NCBI GenBank assembly: GCA_028293685.1
Contig: JAQGOI010000155.1
Coordinates: 1 to 5,634 of the forward strand
Reading direction: 5' to 3'
DNA length: 5,634 nt
Source: Lysobacteraceae bacterium
GTDB lineage: Bacteria; Pseudomonadota; Gammaproteobacteria; Xanthomonadales; Xanthomonadaceae
Positions 1 through 5,634 of this stretch are shown one piece after another (within the stretch, counting starts at the first letter, position 1; each line of letters begins with the position of its first letter). Under the pieces are notes generated by a model, which saw only the letters and a program-made list of their open reading frames with translations, was not told the origin of the DNA and ran no database searches. The position numbers and the translations under genes are program-made.

Positions 1-1
1 G

Positions 2-340
2 GCCGGCACCTACATTGCGCTGGACGCCGCGTCCACGCTGTCGTCGTTCATGGTCGATGGCTGGCCCGACGAGCAGCGCTTTTTCGACGTGATCGGCGCG
101 GTGGTCGCGCAGGCCAAGCAGGGCGGCCGGACGGTGCGCGCATTCGGCGAAATGGTGGCGCTGCTCTGGGCGCAGGGGCACAACGGCGCCACCGTGCGGC
201 TGGAACATCTGTGGAACGAGCTGATCCACGAACAGTCGCTGGCGCTGTTCTGCGCCTATCCGCGCATCGGCGCGACGCGTGACCTGAGCGAGTCGCTGGC
301 CGAGGTGTGCGCCTTGCACTCCAAGGTCTGCACGGTCTAG
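2..340 (+). CDS. MEDS-domain protein, C-terminal part (5' end outside window)
   Basis: The reading frame is open from the left edge and ends at TAG; 112 residues are visible. They match the C-terminal half of a MEDS domain (methanogen/methylotroph DcmR sensory domain). Seen in the sequence: the opening YIALDAASTLSSFMVDG block, the hallmark VRAFGEMVALLWAQG block (visible residues about 44-58), LEHLWNEL, LALFCAYP, and a closing VCALHSKV segment. From family knowledge, this fold is a presumed ligand- or signal-sensing module found alone, in DcmR-type regulators or attached to histidine kinases. Here the protein stops right after the domain, so no kinase or DNA-binding module follows it; one could only lie upstream of the window. 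The ATG at position 50 is internal to the domain and is not the real start. The gene is convergent with the UPF0149 gene and their stops overlap by four bases. Domain identity is fairly sure; the signal sensed is unknown. Confidence 0.82.
   Translation, partial: AGTYIALDAASTLSSFMVDGWPDEQRFFDVIGAVVAQAKQGGRTVRAFGEMVALLWAQGHNGATVRLEHLWNELIHEQSLALFCAYPRIGATRDLSESLAEVCALHSKVCTV
337..340. other. Shared CTAG palindrome holding both stop codons
   Basis: The palindrome CTAG gives TAG as the stop of the plus-strand MEDS gene (338-340) and TAG as the stop of the minus-strand UPF0149 gene (337-339). The two convergent genes therefore overlap by four bases. There is no room for an intrinsic terminator between them, so transcripts from each side must run into the other gene. 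Confidence 0.9.
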
Positions 341-1047
341 GTGGCGCGTCCGGCTCCACAGCACTTCTTGTACTTGCGACCACTGCCGCACGGGCAGGGC
401 GCGTTGCGCTCAGGCGTTGCCGCACGCTGCCGGGGTTCGCGCGGGGTCAATGCCGCGATGCGATGCTGCTGCAGGTCGGCCAGCATCGCCGGCAGGCTGC
501 CGATGATGTCCAGGCGCTGGCGGTAACTGATCGGCTCCGGCGCGGCCGTCGGATCATCGGACAGGATCTCGCCGCTGGCCAACTGGTCGAGGAGCACGAA
601 CACGGCATCGACCCAGTCGTTGTCGTCAAGCCAGCGTTCCCACGCGGCCTCGCGCAATTCGACGCCGCGAAAGAAACCGAACGCCCAGTCGCGGCCGACG
701 TCCAATGCGTCGTCGTCCTCGGCGTCCGGATCTTCTGGCAGCCACAGCAGCGGCGCCAGCGTTTCGGGCAGTTCGTCGCCGTCGAAACACACGCGCTGCT
801 GTGCCAGGAACCGCTGGTCCTCCAGCAGTGCGTCGACCGCCGCGCGCTCGGCAGCGCTGTCCCAGCGCGGCGGCGTTCCCCACACCGGCGGCTGCCACTC
901 GTCCGCCGCAATCGGTTCAGGCGACAGCACCAGCGCGGACAGATAACCGTCGAGCGCCTCCAGGTTGAAACCCCGGAACGGCACCGCGCGCTGCTCGAGC
1001 AGCTGTGCGAGGCGTTCGAGTTGATCGTCGTCGGGAAGGTGGGACAT
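337..1047 (-). CDS. YecA/UPF0149 family protein with C-terminal SEC-C zinc motif
   Basis: A 236-residue protein. The N-terminal part has the UPF0149 (YgfB/YecA) signature: FNLEALDGYLSALVLSPEPI near residues 26-45, followed by an acidic stretch (PEDPDAEDDDALD) and DWAFGFFRGVEL. The C-terminus (NAPCPCGSGRKYKKCCG) is a textbook SEC-C motif, CxC-x8-CC, known from SecA and other proteins to bind one zinc ion. UPF0149 proteins are cytoplasmic; the molecular role of this two-part form is not established, although SEC-C tails can mediate ribosome or protein binding. The start at 1047 was chosen because MSHLPDDDQLERL begins the conserved fold; upstream codons in the same frame are Arg-rich and run into the neighbouring gene. 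No strong Shine-Dalgarno sequence is visible. The gene lies 79 bases downstream of the lipoprotein gene, with a hairpin in the gap. Confidence 0.88.
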   Translation of the reverse strand: MSHLPDDDQLERLAQLLEQRAVPFRGFNLEALDGYLSALVLSPEPIAADEWQPPVWGTPPRWDSAAERAAVDALLEDQRFLAQQRVCFDGDELPETLAPLLWLPEDPDAEDDDALDVGRDWAFGFFRGVELREAAWERWLDDNDWVDAVFVLLDQLASGEILSDDPTAAPEPISYRQRLDIIGSLPAMLADLQQHRIAALTPREPRQRAATPERNAPCPCGSGRKYKKCCGAGRAT

Positions 1048-1085
1048 GGCCGCGCGTCGTCGGGCGATGCAGCATACGCACCTGC

Positions 1086-1110
1086 GGCGCCGCATCGTCG
1101 ATGCGACGCC
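1086..1110. other. Intergenic hairpin between lipoprotein and UPF0149 genes
   Basis: An inverted repeat sits in the 79-base gap. The outer stem is GGCG/CGCC (1086-1089 with 1107-1110), then a single C/A mismatch, then CGCATC/GATGCG (1091-1096 with 1100-1105) around a three-base loop. No T tract follows on either strand, so it is not a classical intrinsic terminator. It could act as a transcript 3'-end stabiliser, a processing site, or a Rho-associated end for the LysM–lipoprotein transcript. Confidence 0.5.
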
Positions 1111-1126
1111 ATGGGCGGTCACGCAA

Positions 1127-1615
1127 TTACTTGATGTCGAACTCGCGGGTCTGCAGGCTGGTGCCGGCGGACTGGACATCCAGCTTGTAGTGTCCAGCGG
1201 GCCAGCCGCTGGGCTTGGTGATGCTGAATTCGGTGACCTGCGGGCCGGCGGGGACGGTCTTGTTCTGGGTGTCGACGACCTTGTCGCCCATTGTCCACTT
1301 GGCGACCAGATCACCACCGGGGCCATCGGTTGCGACCGAGGCATGGATGGTGTCCTTGGTGCCGAAGCTGGTCATCGGCGTCGCGATCCTGTTGTCCGCG
1401 CCGATGCTGTTGCCAAGGTCGACCGTGGTCACGCTCAGGGTCGTGGCGACCGGGGCGGGAGCCGGGGCAGGGGTGGTCGTGGGTGGTGGTGGCGTGGTCG
1501 CCGTCGTGTCGGTGGCCGGCGGCGCCGGGGTTTCGTCGTGTTTCTTGCAGCCGGCCATGGCCAGCGTGGCGAACAGCGCGGCGGCGATTGCGGTGTGGAC
1601 GTCCTTGCGGTTCAT
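1127..1615 (-). CDS. Putative lipoprotein with Pro/Thr linker and Ig-like C-terminal domain
   Basis: A 162-residue protein. The N-terminus MNRKDVHTAIAAALFATLAMAGC is a lipoprotein signal: basic start, hydrophobic core, and a MAGC lipobox with Cys23 as the predicted lipidated residue (Met at -3 is less usual but tolerated). Residues about 28-58 form a low-complexity Pro/Thr/Ala linker including PAPAPAP. Residues about 59-162 look like one beta-rich domain with a typical ending, GWPAGHYKLDVQ...REFDIK, as in small secreted proteins of Xanthomonadaceae; I know no assigned function. The start at 1615 has a strong Shine-Dalgarno sequence (GAAGGAGA, 1621-1628) and fits the signal peptide, so the longer upstream frame is discarded. 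It lies 34 bases after the LysM gene and is probably in the same operon. Lys at +2 and +3 rather than Asp gives no inner-membrane retention signal, so outer-membrane anchoring is inferred. Confidence 0.82.
   Translation of the reverse strand: MNRKDVHTAIAAALFATLAMAGCKKHDETPAPPATDTTATTPPPPTTTPAPAPAPVATTLSVTTVDLGNSIGADNRIATPMTSFGTKDTIHASVATDGPGGDLVAKWTMGDKVVDTQNKTVPAGPQVTEFSITKPSGWPAGHYKLDVQSAGTSLQTREFDIK
1452..1473 (+). other. Guanine-tract cluster, possible G-quadruplex
   Basis: Four runs of three or four G lie at 1452-1455, 1457-1459, 1464-1467 and 1470-1473, with loops of one, four and two bases. A further GGG lies at 1481-1483. This meets the standard G3+N1-7 quadruplex pattern. It is on the template strand of the lipoprotein gene, opposite codons for the PAPAPAP linker, so it may simply be a by-product of Pro/Ala coding. 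Confidence 0.45.
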
Positions 1616-1649
1616 CGTGATCTCCTTCTGTGCGGAAAAAAATTGGCGG

Positions 1650-1967
1650 TCAGCCGTCGAGCGCCGGGAGTCTGAGGACCTGTCCGGGCCGGATGCGGTC
1701 GGGGTCGTCGAGTTGGTCGCGATTGGCGTCGAAGATCGCGTGCCAGTGGCTGGCGCGGCCGTAATGGTGCTGCGAGATCTGCGACAGGGTGTCGCCATGC
1801 TTCACGGTGTAGGTATCGCCGCCGCTGGCAGGCACCGTATCCGAATGGCTCTGCACGTCGGCGAATCCGGGGCTGCGGTTGGCGCCCGGGACGGTGTCGA
1901 CATGGCCTTGCACGTCGGAAAAATCAGGGCTGGACGGGTCGTTGTCTTCAGGGATTCGAGGGGACAT
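1650..1967 (-). CDS. Small LysM-domain protein
   Basis: A 105-residue protein. Residues about 51-101 form one LysM domain: DTYTVKHGDTLSQISQHHYG, then W75, IFDANRD, the Asp-Pro-Asp of DDPDRI and the closing PGQVLRLP. LysM domains bind N-acetylglucosamine-containing glycans such as peptidoglycan. The YG-x4-W...I.xAN pattern is that of small single-LysM proteins also found beside phage-tail or BON-domain proteins. No signal peptide or membrane segment is visible, so either export is non-classical or the protein acts inside the cell. Residues 13-48 hold two copies of a motif (see repeat). The start at 1967 has AGGAG at 1975-1979 with a seven-base spacer; the longer frame into queF is discarded. 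The gene begins 77 bases after queF and precedes the lipoprotein gene by 34 bases, suggesting an envelope-related pair. Confidence 0.88.
   Translation of the reverse strand: MSPRIPEDNDPSSPDFSDVQGHVDTVPGANRSPGFADVQSHSDTVPASGGDTYTVKHGDTLSQISQHHYGRASHWHAIFDANRDQLDDPDRIRPGQVLRLPALDG
1824..1931 (-). repeat. Duplicated 17-residue motif in LysM protein
   Basis: Residues 13-29 (SPDFSDVQGHVDTVPGA) and 32-48 (SPGFADVQSHSDTVPAS) are two copies at a 19-residue pitch, sharing SP-x-F-x-DVQ-x-H-x-DTVP. The copies lie in the disordered-looking region before the LysM domain. Confidence 0.85.
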
Positions 1968-2044
1968 CGGATCGCTCCTGCGCGCGGAGGGCGCCTGAGG
2001 CTCGCACCCGGAGCATTGGGTGCACGTGAATGCACACGGCCGCG

Positions 2045-2854
2045 CTACTGGCGCGGGTCGCGCCCCCACGCCGGCACCGGATGTCCCGGCGTCGCCCGCC
2101 ACGGATTGATGTCCAGCCCGCCACGGCGTGTGTAGCGCGCATGCACCGACAGGGCCTCCGGGCGGCAGCGCGCCATCACGTCGACGAACATGCGTTCGAC
2201 GCACTGCTCGTGGAATTCGCAGTGCTCGCGGAACGAAACGATGTAGCGCAACAGCCCCGCGCGATCGATGCGCGGCCCGCGATAACCGATGCGCACGCTG
2301 GCCCAGTCAGGTTGCCCGGTGACTGGACAGTTCGACCTGAGCAGGTCCGACCGCAGCGTTTCCTCGATGACGTCGCCGGCGCTGGCGCCCAGGTAAGCGG
2401 GACGGGGCGGCCCGTAATCGTCGATATCCAGCTGCTGTGCATCGATGCCGATGCTGTCGTCGGCCTCGACCGGCGGCAGGCCCCATGCGACATGCACGCG
2501 GCTACCGGCGCACGTCGACAGATCGTCGACGATGCGCGTGCGCGCGCCGTCGGCATCGGCGAAACGGGCGCCGTTGAGCGAGTTGAAATACAGCTTCAGC
2601 GACTTGGACTCGATCAGGTTGGGTGAGTCTGCCGGCACTTCGAGCGTTGCCGTTGCCGTGCACGGTTTGCCGCGTGCATCCAGCCAACCCAGTTCATAGG
2701 CATGCCAGCGGTCGGCGCCGACAAAGGGCAGCGCGACATCGATGCCCAGCGACTGCCGGCCAGGCGCGCGCGGTATCGCGAACAGCAGGTGCGGGTCGTA
2801 CGCGTTCGGGTAGTCGACGCTGCGGCCGAGACTGGAATCAGCGGGCGTGTTCAT
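2045..2854 (-). CDS. queF: NADPH-dependent 7-cyano-7-deazaguanine reductase (QueF, long type)
   Basis: QueF reduces the nitrile of preQ0 to the amine of preQ1 with two NADPH (EC 1.7.1.13), in the cytosol, on the path to queuosine in tRNA. The 269 residues fit the long, two-T-fold (YqcD/E. coli) type of about 280 residues. Visible motifs: the QueF signature [13 protein letters not shown] (residues 82-94) in the first half; [11 protein letters not shown] with the presumed thioimide-forming Cys176 and the proton-donor Asp183, seven residues apart as in characterised QueF; and FHEQC (His215, Glu216) in the second half, involved in substrate binding. The start at 2854 gives the normal N-terminus, but its Shine-Dalgarno sequence is weak. 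It begins 30 bases after the aldo/keto reductase stop, so cotranscription is plausible without an obvious functional link. No queC, queD or queE is in the window. Confidence 0.96.
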   Translation of the reverse strand: MNTPADSSLGRSVDYPNAYDPHLLFAIPRAPGRQSLGIDVALPFVGADRWHAYELGWLDARGKPCTATATLEVPADSPNLIESKSLKLYFNSLNGARFADADGARTRIVDDLSTCAGSRVHVAWGLPPVEADDSIGIDAQQLDIDDYGPPRPAYLGASAGDVIEETLRSDLLRSNCPVTGQPDWASVRIGYRGPRIDRAGLLRYIVSFREHCEFHEQCVERMFVDVMARCRPEALSVHARYTRRGGLDINPWRATPGHPVPAWGRDPRQ

Positions 2855-2884
2855 GCCGCCAGTCTAATCGGCGCTGCGTTCGCC

Positions 2885-3877
<993 letters not shown>

Positions 3878-3880
3878 GAC

Positions 3881-3901
3881 GGCTCTCCGGAGGTGGGAGC
3901 C
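3881..3901 (-). promoter_or_regulatory. Ribosome binding site of aldo/keto reductase within a possible hairpin
   Basis: In the mRNA sense, the Shine-Dalgarno GGAGAG (3888 down to 3883) is immediately preceded by CCCACCTCC (3897 down to 3889), which contains the same CACCTCC core as the 16S rRNA anti-Shine-Dalgarno. CTCC and GGAG abut as an 8-base palindrome (3885-3892), and GGCTC/GAGCC arms (3897-3901 with 3881-3885) can pair around it. Either pairing would hide the ribosome binding site. Confidence 0.4.
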
Positions 3902-3954
3902 GGACGTTACACCGCGCCGGCTTAAGGTCCCGTGCGCATGCGCCACTGCGCAGG

Positions 3955-4893
3955 TCAGCGTTTGCGCCTGGCCCGCGGATGCGCGGCGTCGTAGACCTTG
4001 GCCAGGTGCTGGAAATCCAGGTGCGTGTAGATCTCCGTCGTGGCGATGTCGGCGTGTCCGAGCAGTTCCTGCACGCCACGCAGGTCGCCCGACGATTCGA
4101 GCACGTGGCTGGCGAACGAATGCCTGAGCAGATGTGGATGCACGCGCTTGAACAGGCCCTGCCGCAGCGCCAGCTGGCGCAGGCGCAGCTGTACCGCCCG
4201 TGGCGTGATCGCGCCGTTGCGGCCGGGGAAAATCGGCAGGTCGCTCGTCGGCTTCTGGTCGTCGCGCCACGCCGCCAATGCCACACGCGCATGCGAACCG
4301 ACCGGGACGCTGCGCTGCTTGCGGCCCTTGCCGAGCACCGTCACCAGGCCGTCGGCAAGGTCCAGGTCCTGCCAACGCAGTGCGCACAGCTCCGACAGGC
4401 GCAGGCCCGACGAATAGAACAACTCGAGCAGCGCGCGATCGCGCAGGCCCAGCGGCACGTCCGTGGGCACTTCCACCAGGCGCGCGGCCTCGTCGGCATC
4501 GAGCACCTGCGGCAACTTGCGCGGCGCCTTGGGTGCACGGATACCGTCGGCGGGACTGGCGGCGATGCGCCCGTGCCGCAGCAACCAGCGATAGAAACTG
4601 CGGCACGCCGACAGGCGCCGCTGCAGGCTTTTCGGCGACAGGCCGCGCCGGTGCTCGGCGGCCACGAAGCCGCGCAGCTGTTCGGTCTGTAGAGCGACAA
4701 CAGTCCACGTCTGCGCCTGCGCCCACGCTGCAAGCGCGCCCAGGTCGCGGCGGTACGCATCCAGCGTGTGCGCCGACATCTGCCGTTCGACCGCAAGATG
4801 CTCAAGGAAGGCATCGACGTCGGCGTGCGCGATGCGGATCGGCGCGCCGTCCGTCGCGTCGCGCTCCACGACCGCCGCGCGTGGATCAGCCAT
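3955..4893 (-). CDS. xerC: Site-specific tyrosine recombinase XerC
   Basis: A 312-residue recombinase that, with XerD, resolves chromosome dimers at the dif site near the terminus, under FtsK control. The N-terminal SAM-like core-binding domain spans about residues 24-110 ([23 protein letters not shown]), and the catalytic domain about 130-300. Catalytic residues are all visible: Arg165 (GLRLSEL), Lys189 (LGKGRKQR), His254 and Arg257 ([12 protein letters not shown]), His280 (LLGH) and the nucleophile Tyr289 ([21 protein letters not shown]). That last segment is characteristic of XerC rather than XerD or phage integrases. The ATG at 4893 overlaps the end of the DUF484 gene by eight bases, which supports this start and translational coupling; no strong Shine-Dalgarno sequence precedes it. 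The N-terminus is somewhat longer than in E. coli. The neighbours dapF and DUF484 confirm the housekeeping role. Confidence 0.96.
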   Translation of the reverse strand: MADPRAAVVERDATDGAPIRIAHADVDAFLEHLAVERQMSAHTLDAYRRDLGALAAWAQAQTWTVVALQTEQLRGFVAAEHRRGLSPKSLQRRLSACRSFYRWLLRHGRIAASPADGIRAPKAPRKLPQVLDADEAARLVEVPTDVPLGLRDRALLELFYSSGLRLSELCALRWQDLDLADGLVTVLGKGRKQRSVPVGSHARVALAAWRDDQKPTSDLPIFPGRNGAITPRAVQLRLRQLALRQGLFKRVHPHLLRHSFASHVLESSGDLRGVQELLGHADIATTEIYTHLDFQHLAKVYDAAHPRARRKR

Positions 4894-5560
4894 CGAACCG
4901 GCGCAGCGCCACGGCCAGTGCCTCGCCCATCATGCGCAGGAACAGCGTGCCCATGCCCGGATAGAAGCGATTGGCGTCGTGGCTGCCGACGGCGAGTACG
5001 CCCACACCGGGCAGCGGCAGCATCGCGCTGGACTGTACGTCTTCGGCACGCACGCCGTAGAGCAGGGCATTCTTGTCGGCATGCAGGCGGCCGCAGATCG
5101 GCTCGTCGGCGGCGAGCGCATCGCGGAATGGCGCCAGCCGCGTGTCGTCGGTGGTGATGACCTGCAGCCAGTCGTGTTCGTCGAGGCCGGCGACCGGTTC
5201 GAACAGCACGAAGCGCACGAGGTCGCCCTGGAAATCCTCCGCCAGCGCCGCCGCCATCGCGCGCACGGTGCCGGCCGCATCGCCCTGCTTGAGCAGCGCC
5301 AGCGTCAGCTGGTGCGTGCGTACGGCCAGGCGTTCGTTCTCCTGGGCATTGGCGAAGAGTTCCTGCAGCCGGCGCGACAGTTCGCGGTTCTTGTCGCGCA
5401 GCACGTCGAGCTGGTAGCTGGCCAGCGACGCCGCCGGTCCCTGCTCGCGCGGCACCACCATGGTGATCGCGAGATCAGGAAACTGCTGCAGGAATGTCGG
5501 GTGCCGGCGCAACCACGCGGCGACTTCGTGCGCGCCGAGCTTTTCGGTGGCCGAGCTCAC
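4886..5560 (-). CDS. DUF484 family protein (YigA-like)
   Basis: A 224-residue protein of the DUF484 family, found between dapF and xerC in many gammaproteobacteria (E. coli yigA); its function is not established. The N-terminal [18 protein letters not shown] (residues 13-30) is the family hallmark. Residues about 49-78 ([21 protein letters not shown]...) look like a coiled coil, and residues about 95-222 resemble a GAF-like domain with [25 protein letters not shown] near the end. There is no signal peptide or membrane segment. The best start is GTG at 5560, six residues before the conserved EKLGAHEV; no ATG is in frame between it and the window edge. It lacks a strong Shine-Dalgarno sequence, and its GTG overlaps the stop of a possible mini-ORF (GTGA), suggesting translation by reinitiation. 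Its own stop overlaps the xerC start. Confidence 0.92.
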   Translation of the reverse strand: MSSATEKLGAHEVAAWLRRHPTFLQQFPDLAITMVVPREQGPAASLASYQLDVLRDKNRELSRRLQELFANAQENERLAVRTHQLTLALLKQGDAAGTVRAMAAALAEDFQGDLVRFVLFEPVAGLDEHDWLQVITTDDTRLAPFRDALAADEPICGRLHADKNALLYGVRAEDVQSSAMLPLPGVGVLAVGSHDANRFYPGMGTLFLRMMGEALAVALRRFDG

Positions 5561-5604
5561 GACGCCGTGTCCGTGCGGTGGTCGTGCATGCGGAACGATG
5601 TCAT
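5557..5604 (-). CDS. Possible 15-residue mini-ORF between dapF and DUF484 gene
   Basis: ATG at 5604-5602 overlaps the dapF stop as ATGA, and the frame [15 protein letters not shown] ends at TGA (5559-5557), overlapping the DUF484 GTG start as GTGA. A Shine-Dalgarno AAGGAG (5615-5620) lies ten bases upstream inside dapF, stronger than anything in front of the DUF484 gene. It could be a translated leader that carries ribosomes to the GTG start, or the remains of a longer DUF484 N-terminus cut off by a one-base indel. The peptide resembles nothing I know; it is His/Arg/Asp-rich and hydrophilic. Real translation is unproven. Confidence 0.4.
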   Translation of the reverse strand: MTSFRMHDHRTDTAS

Positions 5605-5634
5605 TGCAGAAATTCTCCTTCGAAGACGAAAGTG
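5601..5634 (-). CDS. dapF: Diaminopimelate epimerase, last 10 residues
   Basis: The minus-strand frame entering from the right edge reads TFVFEGEFLQ and stops at TGA (5603-5601). FVFEGE followed by a short hydrophobic end is the usual C-terminus of DapF, which converts L,L- to meso-diaminopimelate (EC 5.1.1.7) for lysine and peptidoglycan synthesis. The location directly before DUF484 and xerC is the known gammaproteobacterial order. Only the tail is in the window, so catalytic cysteines cannot be checked. The dapF end also contains the Shine-Dalgarno sequence of the following mini-ORF. Confidence 0.85.
   Translation of the reverse strand, partial: TFVFEGEFLQ
5615..5620 (-). promoter_or_regulatory. 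Strong Shine-Dalgarno inside the end of dapF
   Basis: AAGGAG in the mRNA sense, ten bases before the ATG of the mini-ORF and about 54 bases before the DUF484 GTG. It is the only good ribosome binding site in front of the DUF484 gene, so it decides where ribosomes can load; it points to the mini-ORF ATG rather than to the GTG. Confidence 0.6.

Noticed and set aside
307..1134. 275-codon plus-strand open frame
   Set aside because: Antisense to the UPF0149 gene, whose SEC-C motif and signature are unmistakable. The frame has no domain and begins inside the MEDS gene in another phase.
1636..1665. T7 tract in mRNA sense just after the LysM stop, possible intrinsic terminator
   Set aside because: The only stem before it is a weak four-base GGCG/CGCC pairing across a 13-base loop, and the lipoprotein Shine-Dalgarno follows at once, so it does not make a convincing terminator.
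2020..2035. Inverted repeat GTGCA/TGCAC in the gap between queF and the LysM gene
   Set aside because: Only five base pairs with a six-base loop and no T tract; such repeats are expected by chance. I see no clear promoter in this 77-base gap either.
1215..2135. 306-codon plus-strand open frame
   Set aside because: Antisense to the lipoprotein and LysM genes. Its Gly/Val-rich stretch is the complement of the Pro/Thr linker codons.
3934..3943. Perfect 10-base palindrome GCGCATGCGC between xerC and the aldo/keto reductase
   Set aside because: Short alternating GC palindromes are common in such G+C-rich DNA, and there is no second copy or T tract to suggest an operator or terminator.
3878..4726. 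N-terminal extension of the aldo/keto reductase into xerC, giving a 613-residue frame
   Set aside because: The extension is an out-of-phase shadow of xerC with no domain, while the start at 3877 has a good ribosome binding site and the normal family N-terminus. It is not a real fusion.
3955..4893. Tyrosine recombinase as a sign of a phage or integrative element
   Set aside because: The C-terminal signature and the dapF–DUF484 context identify housekeeping XerC. No attachment repeats, tRNA gene or phage genes are visible.

Overview
The window is very G+C-rich and densely coded. Eight of its nine recognised genes lie on the minus strand and one partial gene lies on the plus strand. The dapF–DUF484–xerC order, the long two-domain QueF, the small cytosolic LysM protein and the style of the lipoprotein together suggest a gammaproteobacterium of the Xanthomonadaceae/Lysobacteraceae (Lysobacter, Luteimonas or Xanthomonas type). 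This placement comes from recognising protein families, not from a database search.

Read in the direction of transcription on the minus strand (right to left), the window opens with the last ten residues of DapF (diaminopimelate epimerase, 5601-5634). A possible 15-codon mini-ORF (5557-5604) follows; its ATG overlaps the dapF stop and its stop overlaps the GTG start of the DUF484 gene (4886-5560). The DUF484 gene overlaps xerC (3955-4893) by 8 bases. These four frames form one tightly coupled unit combining cell-wall precursor synthesis with chromosome-dimer resolution, like dapF-yigA-xerC in enterics.

After a 77-base gap come an aldo/keto reductase (2885-3877) and, 30 bases further, queF (2045-2854), the last pathway-specific step to preQ1 for queuosine. 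After another 77-base gap lie a small LysM-domain protein (1650-1967) and a Pro/Thr-linker lipoprotein (1127-1615). Both have strong ribosome binding sites and are 34 bases apart, so they probably form a two-gene operon with envelope-related roles. A strong imperfect hairpin fills part of the next gap. It is followed by a YecA/UPF0149-type protein ending in a SEC-C zinc motif (337-1047).

That gene meets a plus-strand MEDS-domain gene (2-340, 5' end outside the window) tail to tail. Their stop codons share the palindrome CTAG.

I see no mobile element, CRISPR array, RNA gene or clear new system; this is mostly conserved housekeeping sequence. The observations most worth a second look are the mini-ORF relay between dapF and DUF484, the duplicated motif in the LysM protein, the guanine-tract cluster opposite the lipoprotein linker, the intergenic hairpin, and the anti-Shine-Dalgarno-like leader of the aldo/keto reductase.
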